64,000 nt of DNA, taken from contig NZ_JSEH01000002.1 in NCBI RefSeq assembly GCF_000801335.2, forward strand, positions 186,001 to 250,000, read 5' to 3'. The stretch's first letter is position 1, and every line of letters begins with the position of its first letter. The position numbers and the translations under genes were made by a program. This DNA comes from Desulfovibrio sp. TomC (GTDB lineage Bacteria > Desulfobacterota > Desulfovibrionia > Desulfovibrionales > Desulfovibrionaceae). Below, one piece after another: positions 8,779-17,744 of the stretch. The notes beneath the pieces were generated by a model. That model was not told the origin of the DNA and did not search any database. It worked only from the letters and a program-made list of their open reading frames with translations.

Positions 8779-10468
8779 GTCCGACGACCGGCGCATCCGA
8801 CTGCTCGGGTTTGGCGAGCACTCGGTCAGCAAAAGTTATTACCCGGAACTGCGTCGCCGCCTGGAGGAGTTGGAGCGGTTTCGCTCCCTGTTGGATCAGA
8901 CCGGCGACGCCATCTTTTTGGTCGACGTGGACAGTGGGCGCATCACCGACGCGGCCGGGGCGGCCGGGGCCATGCTGCGTTTGGACAGCCCCGAACTGGT
9001 GGGCCGGACCTTTGAAGATCTTTTGCCCATCGATGCGGTCTGCCGGCTGCGCGGCCTTTTTTCCGGCGATTTCGCGGCTGGGCGGATTGAAACCTCTCTG
9101 GTGCGGCCAGGGGATCTTCCAGGCGGCAACCTGCCGGTGGAAATGACCTTTCGCTTGGCCCAGGGCGGCGGCGGCCCTATGGCCGTTATCGTGGCCCGCG
9201 ACGTCACCGAACGCAAAAAAAGCGAAGAAGCCCTGCGTCGGGCCGAGGAACGCTACCGGGGCATCGTGGAAAATGCCGCCGAAGGCATTTTCCAAAGCAC
9301 GTTGTCCGGCCGGCTTATGAACGTCAACCCGGCCTTGGCCAGTATTCTCGGCTACGAGTCACCGGCTGAACTTATGCGCCACGTCAAAAGCGTAGTGGAC
9401 GAGGTCGTGGCCAGTCCTGAAGATCGCCACCGCATCCGCTCGGAGCTCGCGCGCTACAACCATGTCAAAAATCTGGACGTCCAACTCCTGACCAAAAGCG
9501 GCACGCGCATCTGGGGGCTCATAAACGCCCGGCGTATCTGTGATGACGCCGGCGTGGCCGAACGCTTCGACGGTTCTGTCCAGGACGTGTCGATTCGCAA
9601 GCAGGCGGAACAAACGCTGCTGCGTTATCATGACGAACTGGAGCAACGTGTGGCCGAGCGGACGGAGGAACTCACCCGCATAAACGAGCGCCTTGTCCAT
9701 GAAGTGACCATCCGCAAACGGGCCGAGGAAGCGGCCGAGGCGGCCAACCGGGCCAAATCCGATTTTTTGTCCATGGTTTCCCACGAAATCCGTACGCCGC
9801 TGACCTCGGTGCTGGGCTTTGCCGTGCTCATCCAAAAGCGCCTGGGGCAGCTGCTGGCCCCCCTGGTCGAAGGGCATCCCCGCCAAAGGAGACAGGCTGA
9901 ACAGGTCCAGGAAAATCTCGGCATCATTGTGGCCGAGGGTGAGCGCCTCAAACACCTGATCAACGACGTCCTCGATCTGGCCAAACTTGAAGCCGGCAAA
10001 GTGGCCTTCACCAAAGAATCCGTGGATGTAGCCGAGGTCATCCGCCACGTCATGAGCGCCTCGGTGGGGCTTTTGCAGGACAAGAAGGTCAGTCTGACCA
10101 CCCGCATCGAGGGCCGGTTGCCGGAAATCGTGGGCGACCGCGACAGGCTTATCCAGGTATTGGTCAATCTGGTCTCCAATGCGCTGAAGTTTACCGAGTG
10201 TGGGTCGGTCGCCTGCCGGGCCAGGGTGCAGGGGCGGTCCATTGTCATCGAGATCGTCGACACCGGTATCGGTATCCCCGAGGCCGAGCAGCACAAGGTC
10301 TTTGAGAAGTTCAACCAGATCGGGGCGACCCTGACCAACAAGCCCAAAGGCACCGGACTTGGGCTGGCCATCTGCAAACATATTGTCGAGTCACACGGCG
10401 GTCGCATTTTTTTTGTATCAAAGCCCGGGATCGGCAGTACCTTTACCTTCACGCTGCCGATTGCCTAA
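8750..10468 (+). CDS. PAS-PAS sensor histidine kinase
   Basis: A 572-residue soluble kinase without clear membrane segments. It has an N-terminal PAS-like domain at about 40-155, a second PAS with C-terminal PAC at 165-285, a coiled coil at 285-340, HisKA with phosphorylated His at about 345 in SHEIRTPL, then an ATPase domain with 'DTGIGIPEAE' and 'GTGLGLAICKHIVESHGG'. No receiver domain is attached and no response regulator is adjacent. Its start lies inside the alcohol dehydrogenase 3' end, so translational coupling is likely and the pair may share a signal, though that is inference. Confidence 0.9.
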   Translation: MKAPASPLPESDDRRIRLLGFGEHSVSKSYYPELRRRLEELERFRSLLDQTGDAIFLVDVDSGRITDAAGAAGAMLRLDSPELVGRTFEDLLPIDAVCRLRGLFSGDFAAGRIETSLVRPGDLPGGNLPVEMTFRLAQGGGGPMAVIVARDVTERKKSEEALRRAEERYRGIVENAAEGIFQSTLSGRLMNVNPALASILGYESPAELMRHVKSVVDEVVASPEDRHRIRSELARYNHVKNLDVQLLTKSGTRIWGLINARRICDDAGVAERFDGSVQDVSIRKQAEQTLLRYHDELEQRVAERTEELTRINERLVHEVTIRKRAEEAAEAANRAKSDFLSMVSHEIRTPLTSVLGFAVLIQKRLGQLLAPLVEGHPRQRRQAEQVQENLGIIVAEGERLKHLINDVLDLAKLEAGKVAFTKESVDVAEVIRHVMSASVGLLQDKKVSLTTRIEGRLPEIVGDRDRLIQVLVNLVSNALKFTECGSVACRARVQGRSIVIEIVDTGIGIPEAEQHKVFEKFNQIGATLTNKPKGTGLGLAICKHIVESHGGRIFFVSKPGIGSTFTFTLPIA

Positions 10469-10546
10469 CTTCGGCCATTGCGGTATGTCCCCGTCCCCCG
10501 GCGACGTTCCCGACGTTCGCCCCCAACGCCCTTCAAGGATTCCTGC

Positions 10547-12385
10547 ATGAAAAACGCGACCAGAAACGAAGCCCTGCGCAATATCGCCATCATCGCCCAC
10601 GTCGACCACGGCAAAACCACGCTGGTTGACCATATGTTCCGTCAAAGCGGTCTGTTCCGCCAGAACCAGGAAATGACGGACCGCATTATGGACAGCATGG
10701 ATTTGGAGCGCGAACGCGGCATCACCATTGCCGCAAAAAATTGCGCCGTGATCTGGAACGGGGTTAAAATCAACATCATCGACACCCCGGGCCACGCCGA
10801 CTTCGGCGGCGAAGTGGAACGGGCCTTGTCGATGGTCGACGGCGCAGTCCTGCTGGTCGATGCTTCCGAGGGGCCGCTGCCCCAGACGCGCTTCGTGCTC
10901 AAAAAAACCCTGGACCGGGGACTGCCGGTTATCGTGGCCGTCAACAAGATCGACCGCAAAGACGCCCGGGTCGAGGAAGTCCTCAACGAAATTTACGACC
11001 TCTTTATTGATCTCGACGCTTCCGAAGAGCAGCTTGAGTTTCCGGTGCTCTACGCCATCGGCCGTGAAGGCATGGCCAAGCGCAGCCTGGATGACGAGAG
11101 CGGCGACCTTTCGCCCTTGTTCGAGACGATCCTGAGCCAGATTCCCGGCCCGGTCCACGATGCGTCCGAACCGTTCCGGATGCTCGTGTCCGATCTGGGC
11201 TATTCCGAATTTCTGGGACGTCTGGCCGTCGGCCGCGTCGTCTCGGGCACGGCCCACATCAACCAGACCCTGGTGTGCATCGATGCCAACAATGCGCCGC
11301 GTCCCCTTCGCGTCTCCAAGCTCCAGGTCTATCAAGGCCCCAAGCTCACCGAGACCGAGGCGGCTGATCCGGGCGATATCCTGGTGCTCTCCGGCGTCGA
11401 CGACGTGACCATCGGTGACACCATCACCGTGGCCGATTCGCCCAAGGCCCTGCCGCGCATCAATGTGGACGAACCCACCGTGTCCATGCGCTTTGCCATC
11501 AACTCCTCGCCCTTTGCCGGGCGCGAGGGCAAGTTTGTGCAGTCGGCCAAACTGCGCGAGCGCCTCTATAAAGAGACCCTGCGCAACGTGGCCATCAAGG
11601 TGGAGGAGACCGAGGACAAGGACGCTTTTACGGTCAAGGGCCGGGGCGAGTTCCAGATGGCGATTATCGTCGAGACCATGCGCCGCGAAGGCTTCGAGCT
11701 GTCCGTGGGACGGCCCGAGGTCATCTACCGCACGGAAGACGGCGTGTGCAAGGAACCCATCGAACACCTGTTTATCGACACCGACGAAGCCTTTGTCGGC
11801 GTGATTACGGAGAAGCTGTCCGTGCGCAAGGGCCGGATGCTCAATCTGGTCAACCATGGTTCGGGCCGGGTGCGCCTGGAGTTCTCCATTCCCGCCCGGG
11901 GACTCATCGGCTACCGCGATGAATTTCTGACCGACACCAAGGGCACCGGCATCATGAACTCGTCGTTCTCCGGGTACGACGACTATCGGGGCGACTTCCC
12001 CAGCCGTTTCACCGGTTCCATTGTCAGTGACCGCGAAGGGGTTGGCGTGCCGTATGCCCTGTTTAACCTCGAACCGCGCGGCCGGCTGTTTATCACCCAG
12101 GGCGAGCCGGTCTACGAGGGCATGATCGTTGGCGAGCACAACCGCGACAACGACATCAACGTCAATCCGTGCAAGGAAAAAAAGCTCACCAACATGCGGG
12201 CTTCCGGCAAGGATGAACATGTCATTCTCACGCCGGTGCTGCCTATGACCTTGGAACGGGCGCTGCATTTCGTGCGCGAAGACGAGATGGTGGAGATCAC
12301 GCCGCTGTCCATTCGCCTGCGCAAGAACGTGCTGCCGGCCAAGGATCGTCACGTCCTCGACGGAGCCAGGAAAAAGGGCAGCTAG
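10547..12385 (+). CDS. typA: ribosome-associated translational GTPase TypA/BipA
   Basis: A 612-residue EF-G-like GTPase. G1 AHVDHGKTT is at about 17-25, the effector region 'RERGITIAAKN' carries the switch I Thr, G3 is DTPGHADFGGE and G4 is NKID. The C-terminal BipA-specific domain ends 'RKNVLPAKDRHVLDG'. TypA assists 50S assembly and stress growth. The first ATG giving the family start MKNATRNEALRN is at 10547, preceded by AAGGAT; the longer frame from 10478 is not supported. A GC-rich hairpin follows the stop. Confidence 0.95.
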   Translation: MKNATRNEALRNIAIIAHVDHGKTTLVDHMFRQSGLFRQNQEMTDRIMDSMDLERERGITIAAKNCAVIWNGVKINIIDTPGHADFGGEVERALSMVDGAVLLVDASEGPLPQTRFVLKKTLDRGLPVIVAVNKIDRKDARVEEVLNEIYDLFIDLDASEEQLEFPVLYAIGREGMAKRSLDDESGDLSPLFETILSQIPGPVHDASEPFRMLVSDLGYSEFLGRLAVGRVVSGTAHINQTLVCIDANNAPRPLRVSKLQVYQGPKLTETEAADPGDILVLSGVDDVTIGDTITVADSPKALPRINVDEPTVSMRFAINSSPFAGREGKFVQSAKLRERLYKETLRNVAIKVEETEDKDAFTVKGRGEFQMAIIVETMRREGFELSVGRPEVIYRTEDGVCKEPIEHLFIDTDEAFVGVITEKLSVRKGRMLNLVNHGSGRVRLEFSIPARGLIGYRDEFLTDTKGTGIMNSSFSGYDDYRGDFPSRFTGSIVSDREGVGVPYALFNLEPRGRLFITQGEPVYEGMIVGEHNRDNDINVNPCKEKKLTNMRASGKDEHVILTPVLPMTLERALHFVREDEMVEITPLSIRLRKNVLPAKDRHVLDGARKKGS

Positions 12386-12394
12386 AGCCTTTTC

Positions 12395-12425
12395 CCTGGG
12401 GATTGCACGCCCCAGGCGTGTCTTT
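12395..12425 (+). terminator. putative intrinsic terminator after typA
   Basis: CCTGGGG (12395-12401) pairs with CCCCAGG (12410-12416), with an 8-base loop and a T-rich tail TGTCTTTT after it. It lies 10 bases past the typA stop. The stem is short, so strength is uncertain. Confidence 0.5.
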
Positions 12426-12573
12426 TGGGCGGCGGTCTGTGCCTGGGTGGTTGCTCCATCCCGGCGCAGGCCGCCGTCCCTTTTTGTGGTTTCGCGCCAC
12501 GGGTACAGTGCGGCTGACGGCCGTGGCAACAGAGGGCATTGCCAGCTTCGCTCCCTTCAGGCATGACGATGGA

Positions 12574-12684
12574 ATGAACGTACACCAGCCCATGCCCGGT
12601 TTCCTGGCCGTCGCTGTTCGTTATCTCGGCGTTATCGTTCTGCTGACAGCCTACGGCGGTCAGGTCTGACCTTTCATTGAAGCT
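12574..12684 (+). other. in-frame N-terminal extension of the PP2C phosphatase gene, cut by a TGA
   Basis: From an ATG at 12574 the same frame as the downstream phosphatase reads MNVHQPMPGFLAVAV..., a membrane-helix-like stretch ending in AYGGQV. It is stopped by TGA at 12667-12669, then continues PFIEAVPPVQLGAML into the annotated gene. A single change (for example TGG, Trp) would restore one protein with an additional transmembrane helix. This could be a nonsense mutation, a sequencing error or, less likely, recoding. Confidence 0.5.
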
Positions 12685-14142
12685 GTGCCCCCCGTGCAGC
12701 TGGGGGCCATGCTGGCTGCTTCCTTTGCCGTGCCTCTGGCGCTGCGGGGCTTTTTTACGCGCTGGTATGTTTTGGTTGGCCCCGTCCATGACCAGCCTTC
12801 GCGCCAGTTTCAGCTGGAAATGGGGGCGTGTCTGCTGGCCGGGGTGCTGGCTGGCCTTGGCATGGAGGCCCGGATCGGTTTTCTCTGGGTTTCCGGCTGG
12901 AAACTTGTCATTGGATCGCTGGCGGGCGGGTTCTACCTTGGCCTTGAGGGCGCGTTGTTGCGGCTTCGGTCCCTGGTGCTGCGGGCCAGGGAGGCGGTCG
13001 AGGCAGGGGAGTCTGCCGCCCGGCCGCGCCAATTGCGCAGCCTGAGCCGGCGCTTTCTGCTCATGGCCGCTGCGGTCGCCTGCCTGCTCATGGGTATTTT
13101 CGGGTTGATCTGGGCCGGGGACGTGGCTTGGCTGTCGAGTCTTGAGCGTGATCCGGCCGTACTGGCCCGGGCCAGGGAGTCGGTTGTTCTCGAGATCGCC
13201 TTTGTCATGGCCGTGCTGCTGGTCTCTGTTTCCCGGTTGATTGTGCTCTACGCCGGCAATCTGAAGCTGCTCTTCGGCACCATCACCCAGGGACTGGCCC
13301 GGGTGCGCCAGGGGGATCTGAGCGTCCGTTTGCCGGTGGCCACGTCCGACGAGTTCGGGCTGATCGCGGGTGAGGCCAATGCTATGATCCTGGGGCTATC
13401 GCACCGGCTGGCGCTGCTTGATGCCCTCAAGGTGGCCGAGGATGTGCAACGCAATCTGCTCCCTGCGGCGCCTCCCCTGATTGCGGGCCTCGAAATCGCG
13501 GCATCGAGCGATTACTGCGATGAGACCGGTGGGGATTATTACGATTTTATTGAGCTTGGACGGGGAAAGACTGTCGTGGTGGTGGCCGACGTGGCCGGCC
13601 ATGGCGTGGGACCGGCCCTGCTTATGGCCTCGGCCCGGGCCACGGTGCGCATGGCTGCGGCCATGTACGCCGATCCCGGGGCTGTGGTCAGCGCGGTCAA
13701 TTCCCGGGTGGCCGAGGATGTCTATGGCACGGGGCGGTTTCTGACGCTATTTTATCTGGAAATTGACACTGCCGCCAAACGCCTGCGCTGGGTCCGGGCC
13801 GGTCACGATCCGGCCATGGTCGTGCATGCCGACCAGGAAGGATTCTCGGAGTTGGGCGGCGGCGGTCCGCCGCTCGGCGTGGTGGAGGGGTTCCGGTACG
13901 TGGCCCAGGCCGGCCCCTGGCCGGTTGACGGCATTGTTTTCATCGGCACTGACGGTATCTGGGAAACCACCGGCAATGCGGAAAGAATGTTTGGCAAACG
14001 TCGGCTGCTTGATCTGCTGCAAAAAAATGTCGGCAAACCAGTGACGCAGATTCTTGCCATTGTGGCTCACGACCTGGAGGCCTTTGGCCAGGGGCATCCC
14101 CGGGAGGACGACATTACCATGGTGGCCATCCGCTTCCCCTAA
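12685..14142 (+). CDS. membrane SpoIIE/PP2C-type serine phosphatase with HAMP domain
   Basis: A 485-residue protein. Its hydrophobic N-terminal half has several membrane segments (about 8-25, 45-65, 75-90, 120-145, 170-190), then a HAMP linker at about 190-250 ('VRQGDLSVRLPVATSDEFGLI') and a SpoIIE/RsbU-like PP2C domain to the end. Metal-binding acids are seen in 'DETGGDYYDF', 'VADVAGHGVGPALLMA' and 'GTDGIWE', with 'REDDITMVAIRF' closing the fold. Such phosphatases usually act on anti-sigma antagonists or STAS proteins; no such partner is adjacent. The visible start is a GTG at 12685 with no good ribosome site, consistent with a true start upstream at 12574. Confidence 0.85.
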   Translation: MPPVQLGAMLAASFAVPLALRGFFTRWYVLVGPVHDQPSRQFQLEMGACLLAGVLAGLGMEARIGFLWVSGWKLVIGSLAGGFYLGLEGALLRLRSLVLRAREAVEAGESAARPRQLRSLSRRFLLMAAAVACLLMGIFGLIWAGDVAWLSSLERDPAVLARARESVVLEIAFVMAVLLVSVSRLIVLYAGNLKLLFGTITQGLARVRQGDLSVRLPVATSDEFGLIAGEANAMILGLSHRLALLDALKVAEDVQRNLLPAAPPLIAGLEIAASSDYCDETGGDYYDFIELGRGKTVVVVADVAGHGVGPALLMASARATVRMAAAMYADPGAVVSAVNSRVAEDVYGTGRFLTLFYLEIDTAAKRLRWVRAGHDPAMVVHADQEGFSELGGGGPPLGVVEGFRYVAQAGPWPVDGIVFIGTDGIWETTGNAERMFGKRRLLDLLQKNVGKPVTQILAIVAHDLEAFGQGHPREDDITMVAIRFP

Positions 14143-14206
14143 CCAGCCCGGTCGCGGCCTTGCCCGGCAGCCGACCATGGGCTATGACGCCGGTCAGGCT
14201 GTCCCT

Positions 14207-15127
14207 ATGAAAGCACGCATTGTCGATGTCGCCATCAATGTTTTTGGCAAACCGGCCCAGACCGCCCTGGCGCTGGTCTCGCTGCTGGCCCACAGCGGTC
14301 GTTTCATTGACCGCATCTATTTCAATGAAGAGGCGGATGGTCTTAATGCCGTTTTTGCCCATGCCGACATCCTGGCCGCCATGGGAGACCGCATCGTCCA
14401 TCACCGGCCATCCTTCATGAACTGGCGCTATGCCGTCGAACCCGGCCGGCTCGGTGACCCGGCCTACCGCCATGCCCTGCGCTACCAGTGGGCCTTTGAG
14501 CGCACGGACAAACGGTATTTGTTGCTCATCCACAATGATTGCGAGTTTGTCGGCGACGTTGTCGGGTTGTTGCTCGGCGGCCTGGGCAGCCAGTCCGGAG
14601 CCGGGGAAATCGGCCAGTGCTGGCTGTGTCCGGCGGGGATGGTTGGCCACTGCGGACCAGGGCGCTATCTGGACTACCGCCCGGATTTCGCGCAGCTGGC
14701 CGCGCTTTATGCCGACCTGGACCCGTCCGTGTACCGTCGCAGATATTTGGACGAGCCGACCGAAGCCCTACGCAACCGCCCCTGGCCCTTGCCGGAGTGC
14801 CGGCTCAATGAGTTTTGCTGTCTGCTGCGCATGGACGCAGTGCGGCCCGATACCTGTCCCCAAGGTCCGGCCCGGCCTTTTGGAGCTTACGTCGATGTGG
14901 GCAATCCCTGGACGGGAAACGGCATTTTGGACATCGGCGTGGCTTGGTTTGGCGACATGGTGCATCTGGGCCATGCCTTTGCCCATGTGCCGCTGTCGTC
15001 CTGCGTGCGGCACAGCGTCGGCCATAAGGCCCTGTTTACCCCGGACCTGTATGTGCGCCGCGAGGAAGAGGCTTTGGCCATTCTTCGCGACAAGTACCAG
15101 CGCCTGATACCATCCTCGCTGGCCTGA
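14207..15127 (+). CDS. glycosyltransferase-like protein of unknown specificity
   Basis: A 306-residue soluble protein starting MKARIVDVAINVFGKPAQTALALVS. The opening strand-helix and 'YLLLIHNDCEFVGD' (a DxD-like D-C-E at the place a GT-A fold would bind the metal) suggest a nucleotide-sugar transferase, but the standard family motifs are not clear. There are many Cys and His residues in the C-terminal half. Earlier in-frame starts exist (14054, 14177). It is preceded at 65 bases by the phosphatase and followed at 10 bases by a ferredoxin-nitroreductase, suggesting a small operon. Function unresolved. Confidence 0.6.
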   Translation: MKARIVDVAINVFGKPAQTALALVSLLAHSGRFIDRIYFNEEADGLNAVFAHADILAAMGDRIVHHRPSFMNWRYAVEPGRLGDPAYRHALRYQWAFERTDKRYLLLIHNDCEFVGDVVGLLLGGLGSQSGAGEIGQCWLCPAGMVGHCGPGRYLDYRPDFAQLAALYADLDPSVYRRRYLDEPTEALRNRPWPLPECRLNEFCCLLRMDAVRPDTCPQGPARPFGAYVDVGNPWTGNGILDIGVAWFGDMVHLGHAFAHVPLSSCVRHSVGHKALFTPDLYVRREEEALAILRDKYQRLIPSSLA

Positions 15128-15137
15128 AGGATTCGCC

Positions 15138-15959
15138 ATGGAACTGTTCACCGTCACCGACGGCTGCACCGGCTGCGGCCTGTGCGTTGCGGCCTGCCCG
15201 GCCAGCCTTGTGCGCCAGCGGACCCCGGGGCAGCCGCCCCAGGCTCTGGCCGGCCGCGAAGCCCACTGCATCCGCTGCGGCCACTGCGTCATTGCCTGCC
15301 CGACCAAATCCTTTGTCCACACCTTGCTGCCCCAGGACGCCTTCGAGCCGATCCGGCGCAAGGAGTTCCCCAGTCCGGCCTCCCTGCGCCATCTGCTCAT
15401 GGCCAGGCGCTCGTGTCGCGCCTACGATCCCGCGCCTGTCCCCCGCGACGGCATCCTGGCCCTGATCGAGTCCGTGCGCCATGCCCCGACCGGCCACAAC
15501 ATGCGGCAAGTCGGTTATGTGGTGGTGGACGGTCCGGCGCGCATGGACGCGGCCCGCCAGCTTGTCCTCGACTGGATCGGCCTGGAAGTGGCGGCGGATT
15601 CGCCTCGTGCGGCCGAGCTGCATCTGGCCGGAGCGGCCCGGGCGGCGGCGCGGGGAAAGGATGTTATTTTCCGGGGCGCTCCCCATGTCGTCGTGGCCCA
15701 TGCGCCCATCGAAGGGATAAGCCCGGAGGTGGATGCCACCATCGCCGCTTCCTGGCTGGAGATTGCGGCCACGGCTTCAGGCTTTGGAGCCTGCTGGTGC
15801 GGCTATCTCATGTTCGCTCTGGCCGCCCATCCGCAGGTGAATGCGGCCCTGGGCATCCCGGCCGGCCACCGGGGCTACGCCGCACTCTTGCTCGGCCGTC
15901 CGGCCACGCGGGTCGGGCAGATACCGCCCCGGGACATGCCGGAGGTTCATTTTTATTAG
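15138..15959 (+). CDS. ferredoxin-nitroreductase fusion protein (first paralogue)
   Basis: A 273-residue protein. Two 4Fe-4S motifs open it (CTGCGLCVAACP near 11-22 and CIRCGHCVIACP near 45-56), followed by a nitroreductase FMN domain with the 'RRSCRAYD' phosphate-binding Arg cluster near 90 and 'APTGHNMRQ' near 117. This architecture is common in strict anaerobes; substrates are mostly unknown and electron donation from internal clusters to FMN is inferred. A second gene of the same architecture lies at 53.7 kb in this window. Its ribosome site is 'GAAGGATT', and the start ATG at 15138 is the first possible. Confidence 0.88.
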   Translation: MELFTVTDGCTGCGLCVAACPASLVRQRTPGQPPQALAGREAHCIRCGHCVIACPTKSFVHTLLPQDAFEPIRRKEFPSPASLRHLLMARRSCRAYDPAPVPRDGILALIESVRHAPTGHNMRQVGYVVVDGPARMDAARQLVLDWIGLEVAADSPRAAELHLAGAARAAARGKDVIFRGAPHVVVAHAPIEGISPEVDATIAASWLEIAATASGFGACWCGYLMFALAAHPQVNAALGIPAGHRGYAALLLGRPATRVGQIPPRDMPEVHFY

Positions 15960-16032
15960 ACTGGGCGACGGTGGGATGGGTGCGGGGAGAATGAAAGACC
16001 ATAAGGGGGCATGCGGGCGGTCGGGGGACGCA

Positions 16033-16088
16033 GGCAGAGGGCAGAGGGCAGAAGGCGGAAGGTAGAAGGCGCAAGTTGGAAGGCAGAA
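16033..16088. repeat. degenerate 7-bp tandem repeat, eight units
   Basis: Units read GGCAGAG, GGCAGAG, GGCAGAA, GGCGGAA, GGTAGAA, GGCGCAA, GTTGGAA, GGCAGAA, all in phase. It lies in the 200-base gap between the nitroreductase stop and the next gene and directly abuts a dispersed palindromic repeat. No gene is seen in this gap. Confidence 0.75.
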
Positions 16089-16091
16089 GAG

Positions 16092-16159
16092 GCCTCCGGC
16101 GGCCAAAGGGCAGTGCCCTTTGGAATCCCACCTGGGGTTCGTCTGATTTTGACCGGGTA
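16092..16159 (+). repeat. dispersed palindromic intergenic repeat, family A copy 1
   Basis: It begins GCCTCCGGCGGCCAAAGGG, has the self-complementary core CCAAAGGG...CCCTTTGG, then GAATCCCACCTGGGG and TTGACCGGGT. Near-identical copies occur at 21057 (inverted), 35073 and 57190, all in gaps between genes. Confidence 0.85.
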
Positions 16160-16855
16160 CTATTCACTCACATAGGCAATTTCCTTGTGCCCGTCATGGG
16201 TGATGCAGCCGGATTGCTGCAAGCCGAACCTTTCAATAATGCGTTTCCCCTCTGGAGAAACGACAATTGCAGCTAGAGCGCATTTTTGAGCCAAGGCAAG
16301 GTCGTTTGAAAATTCCTTGACGAGCCGTCTGCTGGCAGTCGATCTGTGAAACTGCTTTATGATTCCGACACTGTAGATGTAATAATAATCCTGTCCGGAA
16401 TTTGACGCTGGCTCTGGCGTTATCTGCTTTCGATTGGTGATGCTTTCCGGCGCGGTCTTCAGTCTGTAAAATGTATCTCTGGCGATGGGATGGAAACCGC
16501 TGTATCCGATCGGGATGCAGTTTCCGTCCAGTTGCGCCATCCACAGTCGAAATCCTCCTGGGAATACGGTGACAGCTTGTTGTAAATGGCTGTAGTCCTC
16601 TCGATCCGCCTGGGCGTCATAGCAGGCCCAATCTGCCAACAAGAGCGCAAGGGTGAATTGGGCGAGAATCCTTGCGGCCGATGGCGGATTTGCGTGGCAG
16701 AGGTCACTTCCGGTGAAGGAGAAGATCTCGACGGCGTCAGGATTGCTTATCGGCAATGCATGTATCAGACGGATTTCTTCTTCCATCCAGGAGAGGAGAG
16801 CGTCTTCTGTGTGGAATTCAGGGATGCCCGCAAGGGGGCTTTCGGCCGACATCAT
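16160..16855 (-). CDS. GNAT-like acetyltransferase, probably acquired
   Basis: A 231-residue protein from MMSAESPLAG; an alternative ATG at 16888 adds 11 residues. The middle 'LWMAQLDGNCIPIGYSGFHPI' and the later 'YIYSVGIIKQFHRSTASRRLVKEF' segments resemble beta-strands 3-4 and the acetyl-CoA region of GNAT enzymes, though the canonical R/QxxGxG/A loop is not clear. Base composition is distinctly lower in GC than its neighbours and codons ending in A or T are frequent, suggesting transfer. It lies alone between a dispersed repeat and the sulfite reductase terminator. Substrate unknown. Confidence 0.6.
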   Translation of the reverse strand: MMSAESPLAGIPEFHTEDALLSWMEEEIRLIHALPISNPDAVEIFSFTGSDLCHANPPSAARILAQFTLALLLADWACYDAQADREDYSHLQQAVTVFPGGFRLWMAQLDGNCIPIGYSGFHPIARDTFYRLKTAPESITNRKQITPEPASNSGQDYYYIYSVGIIKQFHRSTASRRLVKEFSNDLALAQKCALAAIVVSPEGKRIIERFGLQQSGCITHDGHKEIAYVSE

Positions 16856-17025
16856 TTTTCTTCTGTTCTCTGGTACTGGATTTTTCATTGGGTCGTGCAG
16901 CAGTATGCTCGACTCTTTCTTATGAATCGAGGGAGGCTGCCTGCGTCCCGCGGAGTGCTCGCGCCGCAACCACCTGGCTTTCCACAATACTGCCGCCCAG
17001 TGGCCTGCGTGTTTGAAAACACAAC

Positions 17026-17061
17026 AAACCGCCCCGGAAAAACGATCAGCCGGGGCGGTTT
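17026..17061 (-). terminator. intrinsic terminator of the sulfite reductase gene
   Basis: A perfect 12-bp stem, AAACCGCCCCGG paired with CCGGGGCGGTTT, with a 12-base loop, lies 20 bases past the stop of the minus-strand sulfite reductase gene. On that strand it is followed by the T-rich run TTTGTTGTGTTTT. It may also insulate the neighbouring GNAT-like gene. Confidence 0.85.
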
Positions 17062-17081
17062 CGCTGCAATACGGCGTCAGA

Positions 17082-17744
17082 TCAGCCCAAGACGGCCTGC
17101 TTGATGGCCTCGATGCCCAGCCGCTCGACGAACCGGGCCGCACGCTCGCGCTTCTTGGCGTTGGCAGCGTAGTAACTGATGAGCTTTTCCGACAGGTCAA
17201 TGACCTGCTCCCGGGTCAGATCCTCGGCCACAACGTCGCCGATGCGCGGCCGGGCTCCGGGATGGCCGCCGAAGATGACTGTCCAGCCGGATTTTTTGCC
17301 CAACACGCCAAGATCGCGGACAAAGCTCTCCGAGCAGCAAAACGGGCAGCCCGACACCGACAGCTTGAACTTGCCCGGCAGATCGCGCCCGACAAAGAGT
17401 TTTTCCATTTCAAGGCCAAGTCCGAGCGAGTCCTGGACTCCGAACTTGCACACGCTGGTGCCTGGGCAGGCCTGGACGAAATGGACGCACAGCTCCATGG
17501 CCTGCCCCACGTCGGTGCCGAGATCCTTCCAGATGGCGTCCACATCCTCGGGTTTGATGCCAACCAGGGCCAGACGTTGGCCCGAGGTGATTTTGACGAT
17601 GGGGATGGCGTATTTCTTGACGACGAGATTCAGGGCCTCCAGTACCTCCGGGGAAATCAGCCCGACAGGGGTGCGTGGGACGATGGCGTAGGTCTGCTGG
17701 TCACGCTGCAAGATGGCCCCGGTGGGGGCTTCGTTGGTGCTCAT
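17082..17744 (-). CDS. small assimilatory-type (low-spin) sulfite reductase
   Basis: A 220-residue siroheme/4Fe-4S protein. The cluster-siroheme ligands C93-x5-C99 (ACPGTSVCKF) and C133-x3-C137 (GCPFCCSES) follow the sulfite/nitrite reductase signature. The length matches the 24-27 kDa monomeric low-spin sulfite reductase known from Desulfovibrio vulgaris and is less than half that of CysI. The family reduces sulfite to sulfide; its in vivo role in sulfate reducers is unclear. It starts MSTNEAPTGA with GAGGAGCC before the ATG. It stands alone, with a strong terminator. Confidence 0.92.
   Translation of the reverse strand: MSTNEAPTGAILQRDQQTYAIVPRTPVGLISPEVLEALNLVVKKYAIPIVKITSGQRLALVGIKPEDVDAIWKDLGTDVGQAMELCVHFVQACPGTSVCKFGVQDSLGLGLEMEKLFVGRDLPGKFKLSVSGCPFCCSESFVRDLGVLGKKSGWTVIFGGHPGARPRIGDVVAEDLTREQVIDLSEKLISYYAANAKKRERAARFVERLGIEAIKQAVLG

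Noticed and set aside
10418-12529. 703-residue frame opposite typA
   Set aside because: typA is a certain gene; the antisense reading is a codon-bias shadow.
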